Assembly: GCF_000381965.1 (NCBI RefSeq)
Contig: NZ_KB908454.1
Location: forward strand, 410,324-474,323
Direction of reading: 5' to 3'
DNA: 64,000 bases
Origin: Oceanimonas smirnovii ATCC BAA-899
GTDB taxonomy: Bacteria; Pseudomonadota; Gammaproteobacteria; Enterobacterales; Aeromonadaceae
Of this stretch, positions 37,417 through 45,429 are shown one piece after another. Each line of letters opens with the position of its first letter. Position 1 is the first letter of the stretch. The notes under the pieces are model-generated. The model did not search any database. It had not been told where the DNA came from and worked only from the letters and a program-made list of their open reading frames with translations. Both the position numbers and the translations under genes were made by a program.

Positions 37417-37437
37417 GGGAATGGGGACTAGAGAGCG
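37417..37437 (+). repeat. GGGA heptamer element (3 units) after the DsbA-like gene
   Basis: Three heptamers GGGAATG-GGGACTA-GAGAGCG begin 7 bp after the stop codon. The order and third unit (GRGAGCR) match the elements at 26371 and 45405, so this looks like a conserved element rather than random repetition. Confidence 0.65.
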
Positions 37438-37463
37438 TTCCGGTTTTCCCATCTTTCGATAGC

Positions 37464-37497
37464 AAAAGACCCAGGCCAAGGCCCGGGTCTTTTGGTT
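37464..37497 (+). terminator. intrinsic terminator of the DsbA-like gene
   Basis: AAAAGACCC and GGGTCTTTT form a 9-bp stem, extended imperfectly inward around AGGCCAAGGCCC, with the T-run TTTTGGTTT on the plus strand. Confidence 0.8.
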
Positions 37498-37509
37498 TCA
37501 TTGGCGTAC

Positions 37510-37551
37510 AGGTTAAATGTTGGGATTCGCTGCGCTCATCGCCAACCTACC
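37510..37551. repeat. palindromic intergenic repeat, GTTGGGAT/ATCGCCAAC type
   Basis: GTTGGGAT and ATCGCCAAC flank TCGCTGCGCTC and can pair with a single bulge, with outer AGGTT/AACCT. The motif GATTCGCTGCGCTCATC in such a hairpin recurs in intergenic DNA of many gammaproteobacteria (recollection, not checked here). It lies between a terminator and the heptamer array. Confidence 0.5.
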
Positions 37552-37554
37552 ATT

Positions 37555-37615
37555 TCCCTGGTCCCTGGTCCCTGGTCCCTGGTCCCTAATCCCTAATCCC
37601 TAATCCCTAATCCCT
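37555..37615 (-). repeat. tandem heptamer array, 8.7 copies
   Basis: On the plus strand there are exactly four TCCCTGG units (37555-37582), then exactly four TCCCTAA units (37583-37610), then TCCCT. Read on the minus strand this is GGGATTA x4 then GGGACCA x4, the same GGGA heptamer family as the three short elements but in the opposite orientation. It ends 5 bp from the ycaO stop codon. Confidence 0.92.
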
Positions 37616-37620
37616 CAACA

Positions 37621-39378
37621 TCACTTCCAGCTGGCTTCGCGTTTGGCTTTCTGCAGCTTTTGGTAAGTGGCCAGCAGGGCCTGATGAGAGGCAAAATCCT
37701 TCAGGCTTTCATCGGCGCGGGTCAGGCCATGGAAGCGGGCGCTGCCATCAATCTGGGCCCAGGCCTCAGTCACGGTATTTTCACCAAACATGCGGCTAAA
37801 GGCGGCGCGGTATTGCTCGGGCTCGCGGTCGTCGGACAGATGCAGCTCCAGGGAGGCCTTCAGGCAGCGGTAATAACGGGCACGCTCTTCGCTGAACACG
37901 GACGCATTAAAGCTTAAGGTCCAGTCGGCATAGTCCAGCGCGGTTTCCAGCTCGCCGGCGGCCAGGGCCAGCATGCACTTCAGCTCACCCACCCGCAGAG
38001 TATGCCAGGCACTGCCCTTGTCGGAAGCAATGCCAATCAGCTCGCGAATGCGGGTAAAGTCGTCCAGACCGTCCTGCTCCAGCTGATCATAAAGCGTCAT
38101 CAGTTGTTCGCCGTCGGCGTCGCTGCCGGGCAGGCTGAGCAGAGTGGCACGCAGATGAGCGCCCATATTGTTGTTGGCCAGCTCCAGATCTTCCACCGGA
38201 TAAATATCCGACATGCCCGGGGCCAGAATGCGGCAGGCATATACGCCCAGGTGCTCGTAGTCGGCAATGTAGACCGGCTGCTCCAGCTCGTTGAAGATGG
38301 CCATCAGATGATTGAACTCTTCTTCCGAGCTGCCGCTGAAGTCCCAGTCGGCAAACTCATAATCGGCTGCTTGTTGGAACAGATCCCAGCTGATTAAACC
38401 CGAGGAGTCGATAAAGTGGGTTTCCAGATTGTGGTGGTCGGCCACTTCGTCATCGTCGAATGACGGCGGCACAAACACATCCAGATCTTTCAGGCTGCGG
38501 CCCTGCAGCAGCTCGGTCACGGTGCGCTCCAGCGCCACCGCAAAGCGGGGATGGGCACCGAAAGAGGCAAAACAGGTGCTGTTGGCAGGATTGAACAGCA
38601 CCACGCAGATAACCGGATAACGGCCTCCAAGAGAGGCATCGTAGGCAAAGATGGGAAAGCCTTCCGCTTCCAGGGTGGCAATGGATTCCTGAATATGCGG
38701 ATAACGGGCCATTACTTCATCGGGAATGGCCGGCAGGCTGATGCGCTCGGCAATAATGCGGTTTTTGACGGAACGCTCAAACACTTCCGACAAGCCCTGA
38801 GTGCGGGCTTCGGTTTTGGTGTTGCCGGCGCTCATGCCGTTGGACACATACAGATTGCCGACAATATTCATGGGAATATAAACGGTCTGGTTGTCGCCCT
38901 GGCGCTCAAAGGGCAGGGCGCAGATGCCGCGTTCTTCATTGCCGGATTGCAGATCGATCAGCATATCGGCAGTGAGGGCACCGTCGGGATCGTAAAAACC
39001 GCGGGTATAGTCATCCAGCAGGCCACCGGGCAGGCTGTTGTCGGCGGGAAGCGGGAACCACTTTTCATTGGGGTAATGCACGAAGTCGCCTTCGGCGATG
39101 TCGCGGCCCAGGTAGAAGTCGGCAAAGAAATAGTTGGTAGCCAGACGCTCGAAGTATTCACCCAGGGCCGAGGCCAGCGCCGCCTTTTTGGTGGCACCCT
39201 TGCCGTTGGTAAAGCACAGGCCGCATTCTTTATCGCGAATATGCACCGACCACACATGAGGTACCGGGTTCAGCCAGGAGGCTTCTTCAATATTGAAGCC
39301 CAGGGCCTGCAGCTTGTGCTGAAAGCGGCTGATGGAGTCTTCCAGCGCGGCGTCTTTGCTGGGAATAAAGGTTTTCAT
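37621..39378 (-). CDS. ycaO: YcaO-domain protein (ribosomal S12 methylthiolation-associated)
   Basis: 585 residues from MKTFIPSKDAALEDS, practically the length of E. coli YcaO (586). The ATP-binding YcaO domain (about 60-390) is clear: GKGATKKAALASALGEYFER, NGMSAGNTKTEARTQGLSEV, EVFERSVKNRIIAER, RFAVALERTVTELLQGR. The C-terminal part (about 430-585) is a TPR-like helical region (LALAAGELETALDYADW). E. coli YcaO is needed for beta-methylthiolation of ribosomal protein S12 together with RimO. It stands alone, with no peptide precursor or azole-forming partners nearby, so a natural-product role is unlikely. Confidence 0.93.
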   Translation of the reverse strand: MKTFIPSKDAALEDSISRFQHKLQALGFNIEEASWLNPVPHVWSVHIRDKECGLCFTNGKGATKKAALASALGEYFERLATNYFFADFYLGRDIAEGDFVHYPNEKWFPLPADNSLPGGLLDDYTRGFYDPDGALTADMLIDLQSGNEERGICALPFERQGDNQTVYIPMNIVGNLYVSNGMSAGNTKTEARTQGLSEVFERSVKNRIIAERISLPAIPDEVMARYPHIQESIATLEAEGFPIFAYDASLGGRYPVICVVLFNPANSTCFASFGAHPRFAVALERTVTELLQGRSLKDLDVFVPPSFDDDEVADHHNLETHFIDSSGLISWDLFQQAADYEFADWDFSGSSEEEFNHLMAIFNELEQPVYIADYEHLGVYACRILAPGMSDIYPVEDLELANNNMGAHLRATLLSLPGSDADGEQLMTLYDQLEQDGLDDFTRIRELIGIASDKGSAWHTLRVGELKCMLALAAGELETALDYADWTLSFNASVFSEERARYYRCLKASLELHLSDDREPEQYRAAFSRMFGENTVTEAWAQIDGSARFHGLTRADESLKDFASHQALLATYQKLQKAKREASWK

Positions 39379-39532
39379 GAATACCTCGGGCGGGTTCGGC
39401 AAAAAAGGGGGCTGATCCTAACCCGAGGCGATAAATTGAACAAGCGGAAACAAAATGGCAGGCCGAAGCCGTGCATTCGTTGGGCACTAAGCTTGCCAGT
39501 CAGTATTCAACAGTCAACGCAGCAGCTTCACT

Positions 39533-39656
39533 AAGCGGCAGTGGGGATTGCCGTAGCCGACCGTCAAATGCCAAGGATGGCATTTGCCGAGCGACACAGG
39601 GAGGTGCTTGAAGCGGGTCGGCGAAGCGCAACCGCGCTGCTGCTTCGCACTGGGGT
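39533..39656 (+). repeat. dispersed intergenic repeat, copy B, with two hairpins
   Basis: Bases 39533-39572 match 18174-18213 in inverted orientation. Beyond the shared core, AAATGCCA/TGGCATTT (39566-39585) and GCGAAGC/GCTTCGC (39621-39648) form hairpins, so the full unit may be about 120 bp of structured non-coding DNA. Confidence 0.6.
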
Positions 39657-39667
39657 GAATTGGCACC

Positions 39668-39698
39668 AACAAAAACGCCCGCGCGAGGCGGGCGTTTT
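39668..39698 (-). terminator. intrinsic terminator of asd
   Basis: On the minus strand AAAACGCCCGC and GCGGGCGTTTT form an 11-bp stem around a 5-base loop, followed by TTG. It starts about 20 bp beyond the asd stop. Confidence 0.88.
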
Positions 39699-39717
39699 CA
39701 GCAACAGTGGTGGCTGC

Positions 39718-40824
39718 TTACGGCAGCAGGTGTAGCATGCGGCGCAGGGGCTCGGCGGCACCCCACAGCAGCTGGTCGCCCACGGTAAAGGCGGCCAGAT
39801 ATTCCGGACCCATGTTCAGCTTGCGCAGACGGCCTACGGGTACGCTCAGGGTGCCGGTCACGGCGGCCGGCGTCAGCTCGTCCATGGACTGCTGGCGATC
39901 GTTGGGGATCACTTTTACCCAGTCGTTGTGGCTGGCCAGCAGCTTTTCCACTTCCGGGATCGAAATGTCTTTCTTCAGCTTGATGGTGAAAGACTGGCTG
40001 TGGCAGCGCAGGGCACCCACACGCACACAGAGGCCGTCTACCGGAATGGCAGCACCGGTCTGCAGAATTTTGTTGGTCTCGGCCTGGCCTTTCCACTCTT
40101 CGCGGCTCTGGCCGTTTTCCAGCTGGGAGTCGATCCAGGGGATCAGACTGCCGGCCAGAGGCACACCGAAGTTATCGACAGGAAGGTCGCCACTGCGGGT
40201 TTTTTCGGTCACCTTGCGCTCCAGCTCCAGAATGGCGGAGGACGGATCGGCCAGCTCACCGGCCACTTCGTCACGCAGCATGCCCATCTGGGTAACCAGC
40301 TCACGCATATGACGGGCACCGCCACCGGAGGCCGCCTGATAGGTGGAAACAGACACCCACTCCACCAGATCCTGTTCAAACAGACCGCCCAGCGCCATCA
40401 GCATCAGGCTCACTGTGCAGTTACCGCCTACAAAGGTTTTGGTGCCCTTGGCCAGCGCATCCTGAATTTGCTTGCCGTTTACCGGATCCAGCACAATCAG
40501 AGCGTCGTCGTCCATACGCAGGGCAGAGGCAGCATCAATCCAGTAGCCATTCCAGCCCGCAGCACGCAGGCGGGGATAAACGTCTTTGGTGTAGTCGCCG
40601 CCCTGACAGGTGAGTATCACATCCAGTGCCTTGAGGGCGTCGATGTCGTAGGCATCCTGCAGGGTGCCGGCGTCTTTGCCAAAGTCCGGTGCAGGCTGCC
40701 CGGCCTGGGAGGTAGTGAAAAAGACGGGATCAATACGGGCAAAATCGCCTTCTTCCACCATGCGGCTCATCAGAACGGAGCCGACCATACCGCGCCAGCC
40801 GACCAGACCTACTTTCTTCATCAT
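39718..40824 (-). CDS. asd: Aspartate-semialdehyde dehydrogenase
   Basis: 368 residues, the length of enterobacterial Asd. The N-terminal NADP-binding motif is [13 protein letters not shown]; the catalytic cysteine is in [11 protein letters not shown] (near residue 135), and the substrate-binding histidine region is [15 protein letters not shown] (near 275). It reduces aspartyl phosphate to aspartate semialdehyde, the shared precursor of lysine, diaminopimelate, threonine and methionine. It has a terminator and lies downstream of lysO on the same strand, 149 bp apart. I see no lysine riboswitch in that gap. Confidence 0.97.
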   Translation of the reverse strand: MMKKVGLVGWRGMVGSVLMSRMVEEGDFARIDPVFFTTSQAGQPAPDFGKDAGTLQDAYDIDALKALDVILTCQGGDYTKDVYPRLRAAGWNGYWIDAASALRMDDDALIVLDPVNGKQIQDALAKGTKTFVGGNCTVSLMLMALGGLFEQDLVEWVSVSTYQAASGGGARHMRELVTQMGMLRDEVAGELADPSSAILELERKVTEKTRSGDLPVDNFGVPLAGSLIPWIDSQLENGQSREEWKGQAETNKILQTGAAIPVDGLCVRVGALRCHSQSFTIKLKKDISIPEVEKLLASHNDWVKVIPNDRQQSMDELTPAAVTGTLSVPVGRLRKLNMGPEYLAAFTVGDQLLWGAAEPLRRMLHLLP

Positions 40825-40973
40825 TCGTGTCCTTTCTTTGAGATAGAATCAAAAAACCTGTCCCACACAATACTGATTGCAGCCAAAGGTGCAAGAAAAA
40901 ACCCAGGAAATTGGTTGCTTTTTGTACACTTTGGGGTGATGTATATTGCGTTTAAACGCAGTAACGGCGCGGG

Positions 40974-41885
40974 TCAGCCACTGGTAAAAGACAAAAAGCT
41001 CAGGATCAGCACAGGCCCTGCCAGGCTCAGCACAAAGCCCGACACAATGGCCACCGGCACTATGGTCACGCCGCCGGAACGCTGCAGCACCGGCAGGGTA
41101 AAGTCCATGGAGGTGGCACCGCCATAACCGATGGCGCAGCTCGGATGCCGGCGCATCAGTGCCGGAATGATCATAATGGCAATCAGCTCCCGGGCCAGAT
41201 CGTTAAGAAAGGCGGCGCTGCCCATGACCGGGCCCAGCTTGTCGCCGATCAAAATGCCCGAGAGCGAGTACCAGCCGTTTCCCGAAGCAAAGGCCAGCCC
41301 CTGGCTCAGCGGCATATTCATCAGCCAGGCTCCCATCAGGCCGCCCACCCAGGAAGTGACCATGACCGTCAGGGCAATGGCCAGGCCCCACCGGTTCAGC
41401 AAAATCTGGCGCAGCCTCATGCCCGAGTTACGCAGCTGAATGCCAATGAGTAACAGCAGCAGCATCAGCGCCCATTCACTCAGGGTATCTACCTGAAACC
41501 AGCCTGCATCAAGAAACTGACCTATGCCCACACCGGCCAGGATCACCAGACATAACCTGGCCGAGTCAAACAACAGTGCCCACTTGCTGATCACCGGCGC
41601 GCCACGTTCGCCACTGAGCCTGCCCCTACGAACGTCCAATAACCAAAGTCCCGCCAGGTTACAGAGCGTGATGCAGGCCAGAAAAACGCCACAAAGAATA
41701 AAGATTGTGCCCAGGTGAGTACTAAGATTATCCACAAAGGCCAGACTGATCCCCATCAGAAACAGGATCAGATACACCATGCGCTCCACCGACACGTTAA
41801 TGAAGTGCAGCAGGGATTGAGATCGGCAGGGAAGGCAATAGCCCAGCGCCAGGGGCAGTAATACGATAAGCATGCCGGAGTACAT
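40974..41885 (-). CDS. lysO: LysO-family lysine exporter
   Basis: 303 residues with about eight TM helices. It matches YbjE/LysO (DUF340): RMVYLILFLMGISLAFVDNL, FDSARLCLVILAGVGIGQFL, ASGNGWYSLSGILIGDKLGP, GGATSMDFTLPVLQRSGG. LysO exports lysine and toxic analogues. An unusual CLPCRSQ near residue 17 carries a cysteine pair. It precedes asd on the same strand, which hints at joint lysine balance, but the 88 to 149-bp gap leaves co-transcription open. Confidence 0.92.
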   Translation of the reverse strand: MYSGMLIVLLPLALGYCLPCRSQSLLHFINVSVERMVYLILFLMGISLAFVDNLSTHLGTIFILCGVFLACITLCNLAGLWLLDVRRGRLSGERGAPVISKWALLFDSARLCLVILAGVGIGQFLDAGWFQVDTLSEWALMLLLLLIGIQLRNSGMRLRQILLNRWGLAIALTVMVTSWVGGLMGAWLMNMPLSQGLAFASGNGWYSLSGILIGDKLGPVMGSAAFLNDLARELIAIMIIPALMRRHPSCAIGYGGATSMDFTLPVLQRSGGVTIVPVAIVSGFVLSLAGPVLILSFLSFTSG

Positions 41886-42211
41886 GGTAATTATTTTCCC
41901 GTTGGATGGTCAGGCACAATTTTTGACCATTAAACTATGTTGCAACAGCATACGTGAGCAATTCGTTAAAAAAAAGCGGCGGTCTGACGCTTTATGAATG
42001 TAAAGCGCCAAAATGACTTGTTTATTGAGGTTTTATTCCGGTTTGGTGCATAACTTTATGTGGTCAGGTGTAAACTATTGGTATAAAAAACCGACATTAC
42101 TGGCTCTTGGCGGCGTATTATGTTGTTATTGAGCCATTCTGGTGATAAATTTTGCCGTAAAGGTTAACGAACTGTTAACTTGCAAGGGAAGCAACAAAAA
42201 AGGTCTAACGG
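41886..42211. other. 326-bp divergent control region of lysO and hisP-type operon
   Basis: A/T-rich stretch carrying the promoters of two amino-acid transport genes. CGCTTTA/TAAAGCG (41988-42007) is a perfect 7-bp inverted repeat with a 6-base loop. TATAAA at 42082-42087 could be a -10 box for hisP, but its -35 is weak. I looked for an ArgR box and saw none that I trust. Confidence 0.5.
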
Positions 42212-42979
42212 ATGAGCAAACCCGCCCTCGAAGTCACGGGCCTGCACAAGCACTATGGCTCGCTGGAAGTACTTAAAGGCATTGATCTTACTGCCAACAA
42301 GGGAGATGTGATCTCCATCATTGGCTCCTCCGGCTCCGGAAAATCCACTTTTTTGCGTTGTATTAACCTGCTGGAAACGCCTTCTGCCGGTGAGGTTCGC
42401 CTGCATGGTGAACTGATCGAAATGCGCACCAACCGGGCCGGCGAGCGTGAGCCGGTCAGCATGCGCCAGGTAGAGCGTATTCGTTCCCGTCTGGCCATGG
42501 TATTTCAGAGCTTTAACCTCTGGTCTCATATGACCATTCTGCAAAACATTGTTGAAGTGCCGGTGCAGGTGCTGGGCGTGCCTAAAAAAGAGGCCATTGC
42601 CAGAGGCGAGGCGCTGCTGCAACGGGTGGGTCTGTATGAGCGGCGGGACTATTATCCCGGCCACTTGTCCGGCGGCCAGCAGCAAAGGGCGGCCATTGCC
42701 CGGGCGCTGGCGGTGGAGCCGGAAGTCATGCTGTTTGATGAGCCCACCTCGGCGCTGGATCCGGAGCTGGTGGGCGAGGTGCTGGGTGTAATGCGGGCGC
42801 TGGCGGAAGAGGGCCGCACCATGCTGGTGGTTACCCATGAAATGAGCTTTGCCCGTGATGTGTCCAACAAGCTGATGTTTTTGCATCAGGGCGTGGTGGA
42901 AGAGCAGGGCAATCCCAAAGAAGTGTTTGCCAATCCGTCGTCGGAGCGGTTTCGGCAATTTATCTCTTCGGTTTATTAA
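42212..42979 (+). CDS. hisP: Polar amino-acid ABC transporter ATP-binding protein
   Basis: 255 residues, very close in pattern to HisP: DVISIIGSSGSGKSTFLRCI (Walker A), MVFQSFNLWSHMTILQNI (Q-loop), LSGGQQQR (signature), VMLFDEPTSALDPELVGEVL (Walker B) and VVTHEMSFA (switch His). It drives uptake of a basic or polar amino acid with the three genes that follow. The order P-J-Q-M differs from enterobacterial hisJQMP but equals artPIQM, so arginine or ornithine is as likely as histidine. Confidence 0.9.
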   Translation: MSKPALEVTGLHKHYGSLEVLKGIDLTANKGDVISIIGSSGSGKSTFLRCINLLETPSAGEVRLHGELIEMRTNRAGEREPVSMRQVERIRSRLAMVFQSFNLWSHMTILQNIVEVPVQVLGVPKKEAIARGEALLQRVGLYERRDYYPGHLSGGQQQRAAIARALAVEPEVMLFDEPTSALDPELVGEVLGVMRALAEEGRTMLVVTHEMSFARDVSNKLMFLHQGVVEEQGNPKEVFANPSSERFRQFISSVY

Positions 42980-43007
42980 ACAAGTGAATGTACATAAGGA
43001 GAATGTC

Positions 43008-43784
43008 ATGAAAAAACTGTGGATTGCAGGTGCCGTCATGGCTGCCCTTGCCACCGGTGCGGTGCAGGCAAAGGAATGGAAAACCGTGCGTTTTGGCATT
43101 GAAGGGGCTTATCCGCCATTTTCCTGGACCGATGAAAACGGCGAGCTGCAGGGCTTTGACGTCGACATGGCCAATGCCCTGTGTGAGCAGATGCAGGTGC
43201 AGTGCAAGCTGGTGGCTCAGGACTGGGACGGCATTATTCCGGCGCTGCTGGCGCGTAAATATGATGCCATTATCGCCGCCATGTCCATTACCGAAGAGCG
43301 CAAGCGCACCGTGGACTTTACCGGCAAATATGCGCTGGTGCCCAACAAGTTTGTGGCCCCCAAGGGCAGTGATTTTGAGCTGAGCACGGAAGGCCTGGCG
43401 GGCAAGAAAGTGGGCGTCCAGATTGCCACCACCCACGACAAGTATCTGACCGACAACTTTGGCAAGGATGTGGAGCTGGTACGTTACGGCAACGCCGACG
43501 ATGCCTATCTGGATCTCAAGGCCGGCCGGGTGAACTATGTGTTCCTGGATGCCACCGCCATTGAAGAAGGCCTGCTCAACAAGGAAGGCGGTGATGCCTT
43601 TGAATTTGTTGGCCCCTCGGTCACCGATGAACAATGGTTTGGTGAAGGCTTTGGTATTGCCGTGCGCAAGCAGGATAAAGATCTGAAAGAGATGCTCAAC
43701 AAGGCCATTCTCGAGCTGCGTGAAAACGGCAAATATCAGGAAGTGAACAACAAATACTTCGATTACGACGTCTACGGCGAGTAA
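43008..43784 (+). CDS. hisJ: Periplasmic polar amino-acid-binding protein
   Basis: 258 residues with a signal peptide (MKKLWIAGAVMAALATGAVQA). It is an SBP3-type binding protein: RFGIEGAYPPFSW, LQGFDVDMANALCEQM, the HisJ-like cysteine pair ALCEQMQVQC, AIIAAMSITEERKRTVDFTG. AAGGAG precedes the ATG at 43008. The ligand is a cationic amino acid by family (His, Arg, Lys or ornithine). It is followed by a 178-bp gap holding a large palindromic unit before hisQ. Confidence 0.9.
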   Translation: MKKLWIAGAVMAALATGAVQAKEWKTVRFGIEGAYPPFSWTDENGELQGFDVDMANALCEQMQVQCKLVAQDWDGIIPALLARKYDAIIAAMSITEERKRTVDFTGKYALVPNKFVAPKGSDFELSTEGLAGKKVGVQIATTHDKYLTDNFGKDVELVRYGNADDAYLDLKAGRVNYVFLDATAIEEGLLNKEGGDAFEFVGPSVTDEQWFGEGFGIAVRKQDKDLKEMLNKAILELRENGKYQEVNNKYFDYDVYGE

Positions 43785-43805
43785 TTGACGCTGCACCTGA
43801 ATCCC

Positions 43806-43914
43806 GGGCAAAAACCAGATTCAAAACGCAGGCTCGCCATAAACCCATCCATGGGGGCTCCGCTGCGCCGGCCCTGGCGCAGAGATCCTGCTGATTGAAC
43901 CCTGGTTTTTGCCC
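43806..43914. repeat. 109-bp palindromic unit between hisJ and hisQ
   Basis: The ends are perfect 13-bp inverted repeats, GGGCAAAAACCAG (43806-43818) and CTGGTTTTTGCCC (43902-43914), continued inward by TTCA/TGAA. A second hairpin, CTGCGCC/GGCGCAG (43863-43882), lies inside. The whole can fold as one long stem. It resembles ERIC/REP-like elements and sits inside an operon. Confidence 0.8.
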
Positions 43915-43962
43915 TTGTGCAGAGTAGAACCGCGGGCAGAGCAAGAGAAACAGGAAGTGGTG

Positions 43963-44703
43963 ATGTTCGATTTAAAAGGCTATGAAAGTGCCTTGCTGGA
44001 CGGGGCCTGGATTACCCTGCAGGTGGCCTTGCTGTCGTTGCTGCTGGCGGTCACTCTCGGGTTGCTGGGGGCGCTGGCCAAGCTGTCTGCGGTGCGTCCG
44101 CTGCGCTGGCTGGCCACCCTCTACACCACTGTCATACGGGGCATTCCCGATCTGGTGCTGATGATGCTGATCTTCTTTGGCGGCCAGGTATTGCTGAATA
44201 ACTCTTTATATTCCCTTAACGAATCACTGAATCACTGGCTGGGCGGGGGCGATCCCAACCATGAATGGACCAGCTATGTGCCGGACTATATTGAAATCAG
44301 TCCCTTTATTGCCGGCATTATTACCATCGGATTTATCTTTGGTGCCTATATGGCGGAAACCTTTCGAGGAGCCATTTTATCCGTAGACAAAGGCGAGCTG
44401 GAAGCCGCCAGAGCCTATGGCATGGGGCCACTGCTGGTGTTTCGCCGTGTGCTGTTTCCGCAAATGATGCGCCATGCCCTGCCGGGGCTGGGCAATAACT
44501 GGCTGGTGCTGCTCAAGACCACGGCGCTGGTGTCCATCATCGGCCTCGATGACATGGTGCGCAGTGCCTCGCTGGCGGCGGGGGCCACTCAGCTGCCCTT
44601 TACCTTTTATATGGCGGTGGCATTGATCTTTTTGCTGTTTACCACCTTGTCTACCTCGCTGCTGCGCTGGGCCGAGCGCCATTACGCCATTCCGGGAAGG
44701 TAA
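43963..44703 (+). CDS. hisQ: Polar amino-acid ABC transporter permease (HisQ type)
   Basis: 246 residues, about five TM helices. Permease motif: YTTVIRGIPDLVLMMLIFFG near the N-terminus and the EAA loop ELEAARAYGMGPLLVFRRVL (residues about 145-165). Starts at ATG 43963 after AGGAAG; an in-frame ATG at 43909 lies in the palindromic unit and is rejected. Forms a heterodimeric channel with the next gene; three-base gap to hisM. Confidence 0.9.
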   Translation: MFDLKGYESALLDGAWITLQVALLSLLLAVTLGLLGALAKLSAVRPLRWLATLYTTVIRGIPDLVLMMLIFFGGQVLLNNSLYSLNESLNHWLGGGDPNHEWTSYVPDYIEISPFIAGIITIGFIFGAYMAETFRGAILSVDKGELEAARAYGMGPLLVFRRVLFPQMMRHALPGLGNNWLVLLKTTALVSIIGLDDMVRSASLAAGATQLPFTFYMAVALIFLLFTTLSTSLLRWAERHYAIPGR

Positions 44704-44706
44704 GCC

Positions 44707-45399
44707 ATGGACTTTTCAATCATTCTTAACGAGTGGCCGGTGTACTGGCAGGGGCTCTACACCACCGTCTGGCTGGTGGCGCTGGCACTGGTGCTGGGGC
44801 TCTTGCTTGCCGTACCCATGGGCATACTGCGCAACAGTAACAACTGGCTGCTGAAAGGGCCGGCCTGGGCCTATATCTATTTTTTTCGCGGCACGCCGTT
44901 GCTGGTGCAGCTGTTTCTTATTTATTACGGTGCCGGCCAGTGGCAGTGGCTGAAAGACTCCGACGCCTGGGAGTGGTTCAGCCAGGCCTGGTTCTGTGCC
45001 GTGCTGGCCTTTACCCTCAATACCGGTGCCTATACCGCCGAAATTATTCGCGGTGCCATTAACACCATGCCCAAGGGCGAGATAGAAGCGGCCCATGCCT
45101 TTGGCATGAGCCGCCTGGCCACTCTGCGGCGTATTATTCTGCCCAACTCCTTTCGCCGGGCACTGCCGGCCTACAGCAATGAGGTGATCTTTATGCTGCA
45201 CGGCTCGGCAGTGGCGGGAGTGATCACCATAGTGGATCTCACCGGCGCGGCGCGCATCGTCAACTCCCGCTACTACTCACCCTTTGAGGCCTTTCTGGCG
45301 GCGGGGCTGCTCTATATGTGCCTGACCTTTCTGCTGGTGTGGGGCTTTCGCCGGCTGGAACAGCGCTGGTTCAGACACCTGCGCCCGCGCAAGGGGTAA
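44707..45399 (+). CDS. hisM: Polar amino-acid ABC transporter permease (HisM type)
   Basis: 230 residues with about five TM helices; WAYIYFFRGTPLLVQLFLIY and the EAA loop EIEAAHAFGMSRLATLRRIIL are typical of HisM/ArtM. It starts 3 bp after hisQ and is the last gene of hisPJQM. A heptamer element follows the stop, in the gap to convergent xthA; no hairpin terminator is seen. Confidence 0.9.
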   Translation: MDFSIILNEWPVYWQGLYTTVWLVALALVLGLLLAVPMGILRNSNNWLLKGPAWAYIYFFRGTPLLVQLFLIYYGAGQWQWLKDSDAWEWFSQAWFCAVLAFTLNTGAYTAEIIRGAINTMPKGEIEAAHAFGMSRLATLRRIILPNSFRRALPAYSNEVIFMLHGSAVAGVITIVDLTGAARIVNSRYYSPFEAFLAAGLLYMCLTFLLVWGFRRLEQRWFRHLRPRKG

Positions 45400-45404
45400 A
45401 TGCG

Positions 45405-45425
45405 GGGAACAGGGACTGGGGAGCA
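45405..45425 (+). repeat. GGGA heptamer element (3 units) between hisM and xthA
   Basis: GGGAACA-GGGACTG-GGGAGCA, starting 6 bp after the hisM stop and ending 5 bp before the xthA stop. Units 2 and 3 are identical to those at 26378-26391. Confidence 0.75.
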
Positions 45426-45429
45426 GCAT

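Larger units (their letters stand above)
39379..39717. other. 339-bp intergenic region with repeat and asd terminator
   Basis: Between ycaO and asd, both on the minus strand. The first 150 bp should hold the ycaO promoter, but I cannot place it. The middle (39533-39656) is the dispersed repeat, and the end (39668-39698) is the asd terminator. A 64-codon open frame here lies inside the repeat and is not considered a gene. Confidence 0.6.

Noticed and set aside
37555-37615. Regular repeats that might suggest a CRISPR array
   Set aside because: The period is 7 bp with no spacers and no cas genes; it is a simple tandem array.
37621-39378. YcaO as part of a thiazole/oxazole peptide cluster
   Set aside because: No precursor peptide, dehydrogenase or E1-like partner nearby, and the length and C-terminal region match the S12-associated YcaO.
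39541-39735. 64-codon open frame upstream of asd
   Set aside because: It lies within the dispersed repeat and the asd terminator; no ribosome site and no protein-like features.
40825-40973. Lysine riboswitch between lysO and asd
   Set aside because: Only 149 bp, with no set of conserved stems or terminator/antiterminator pairing visible.
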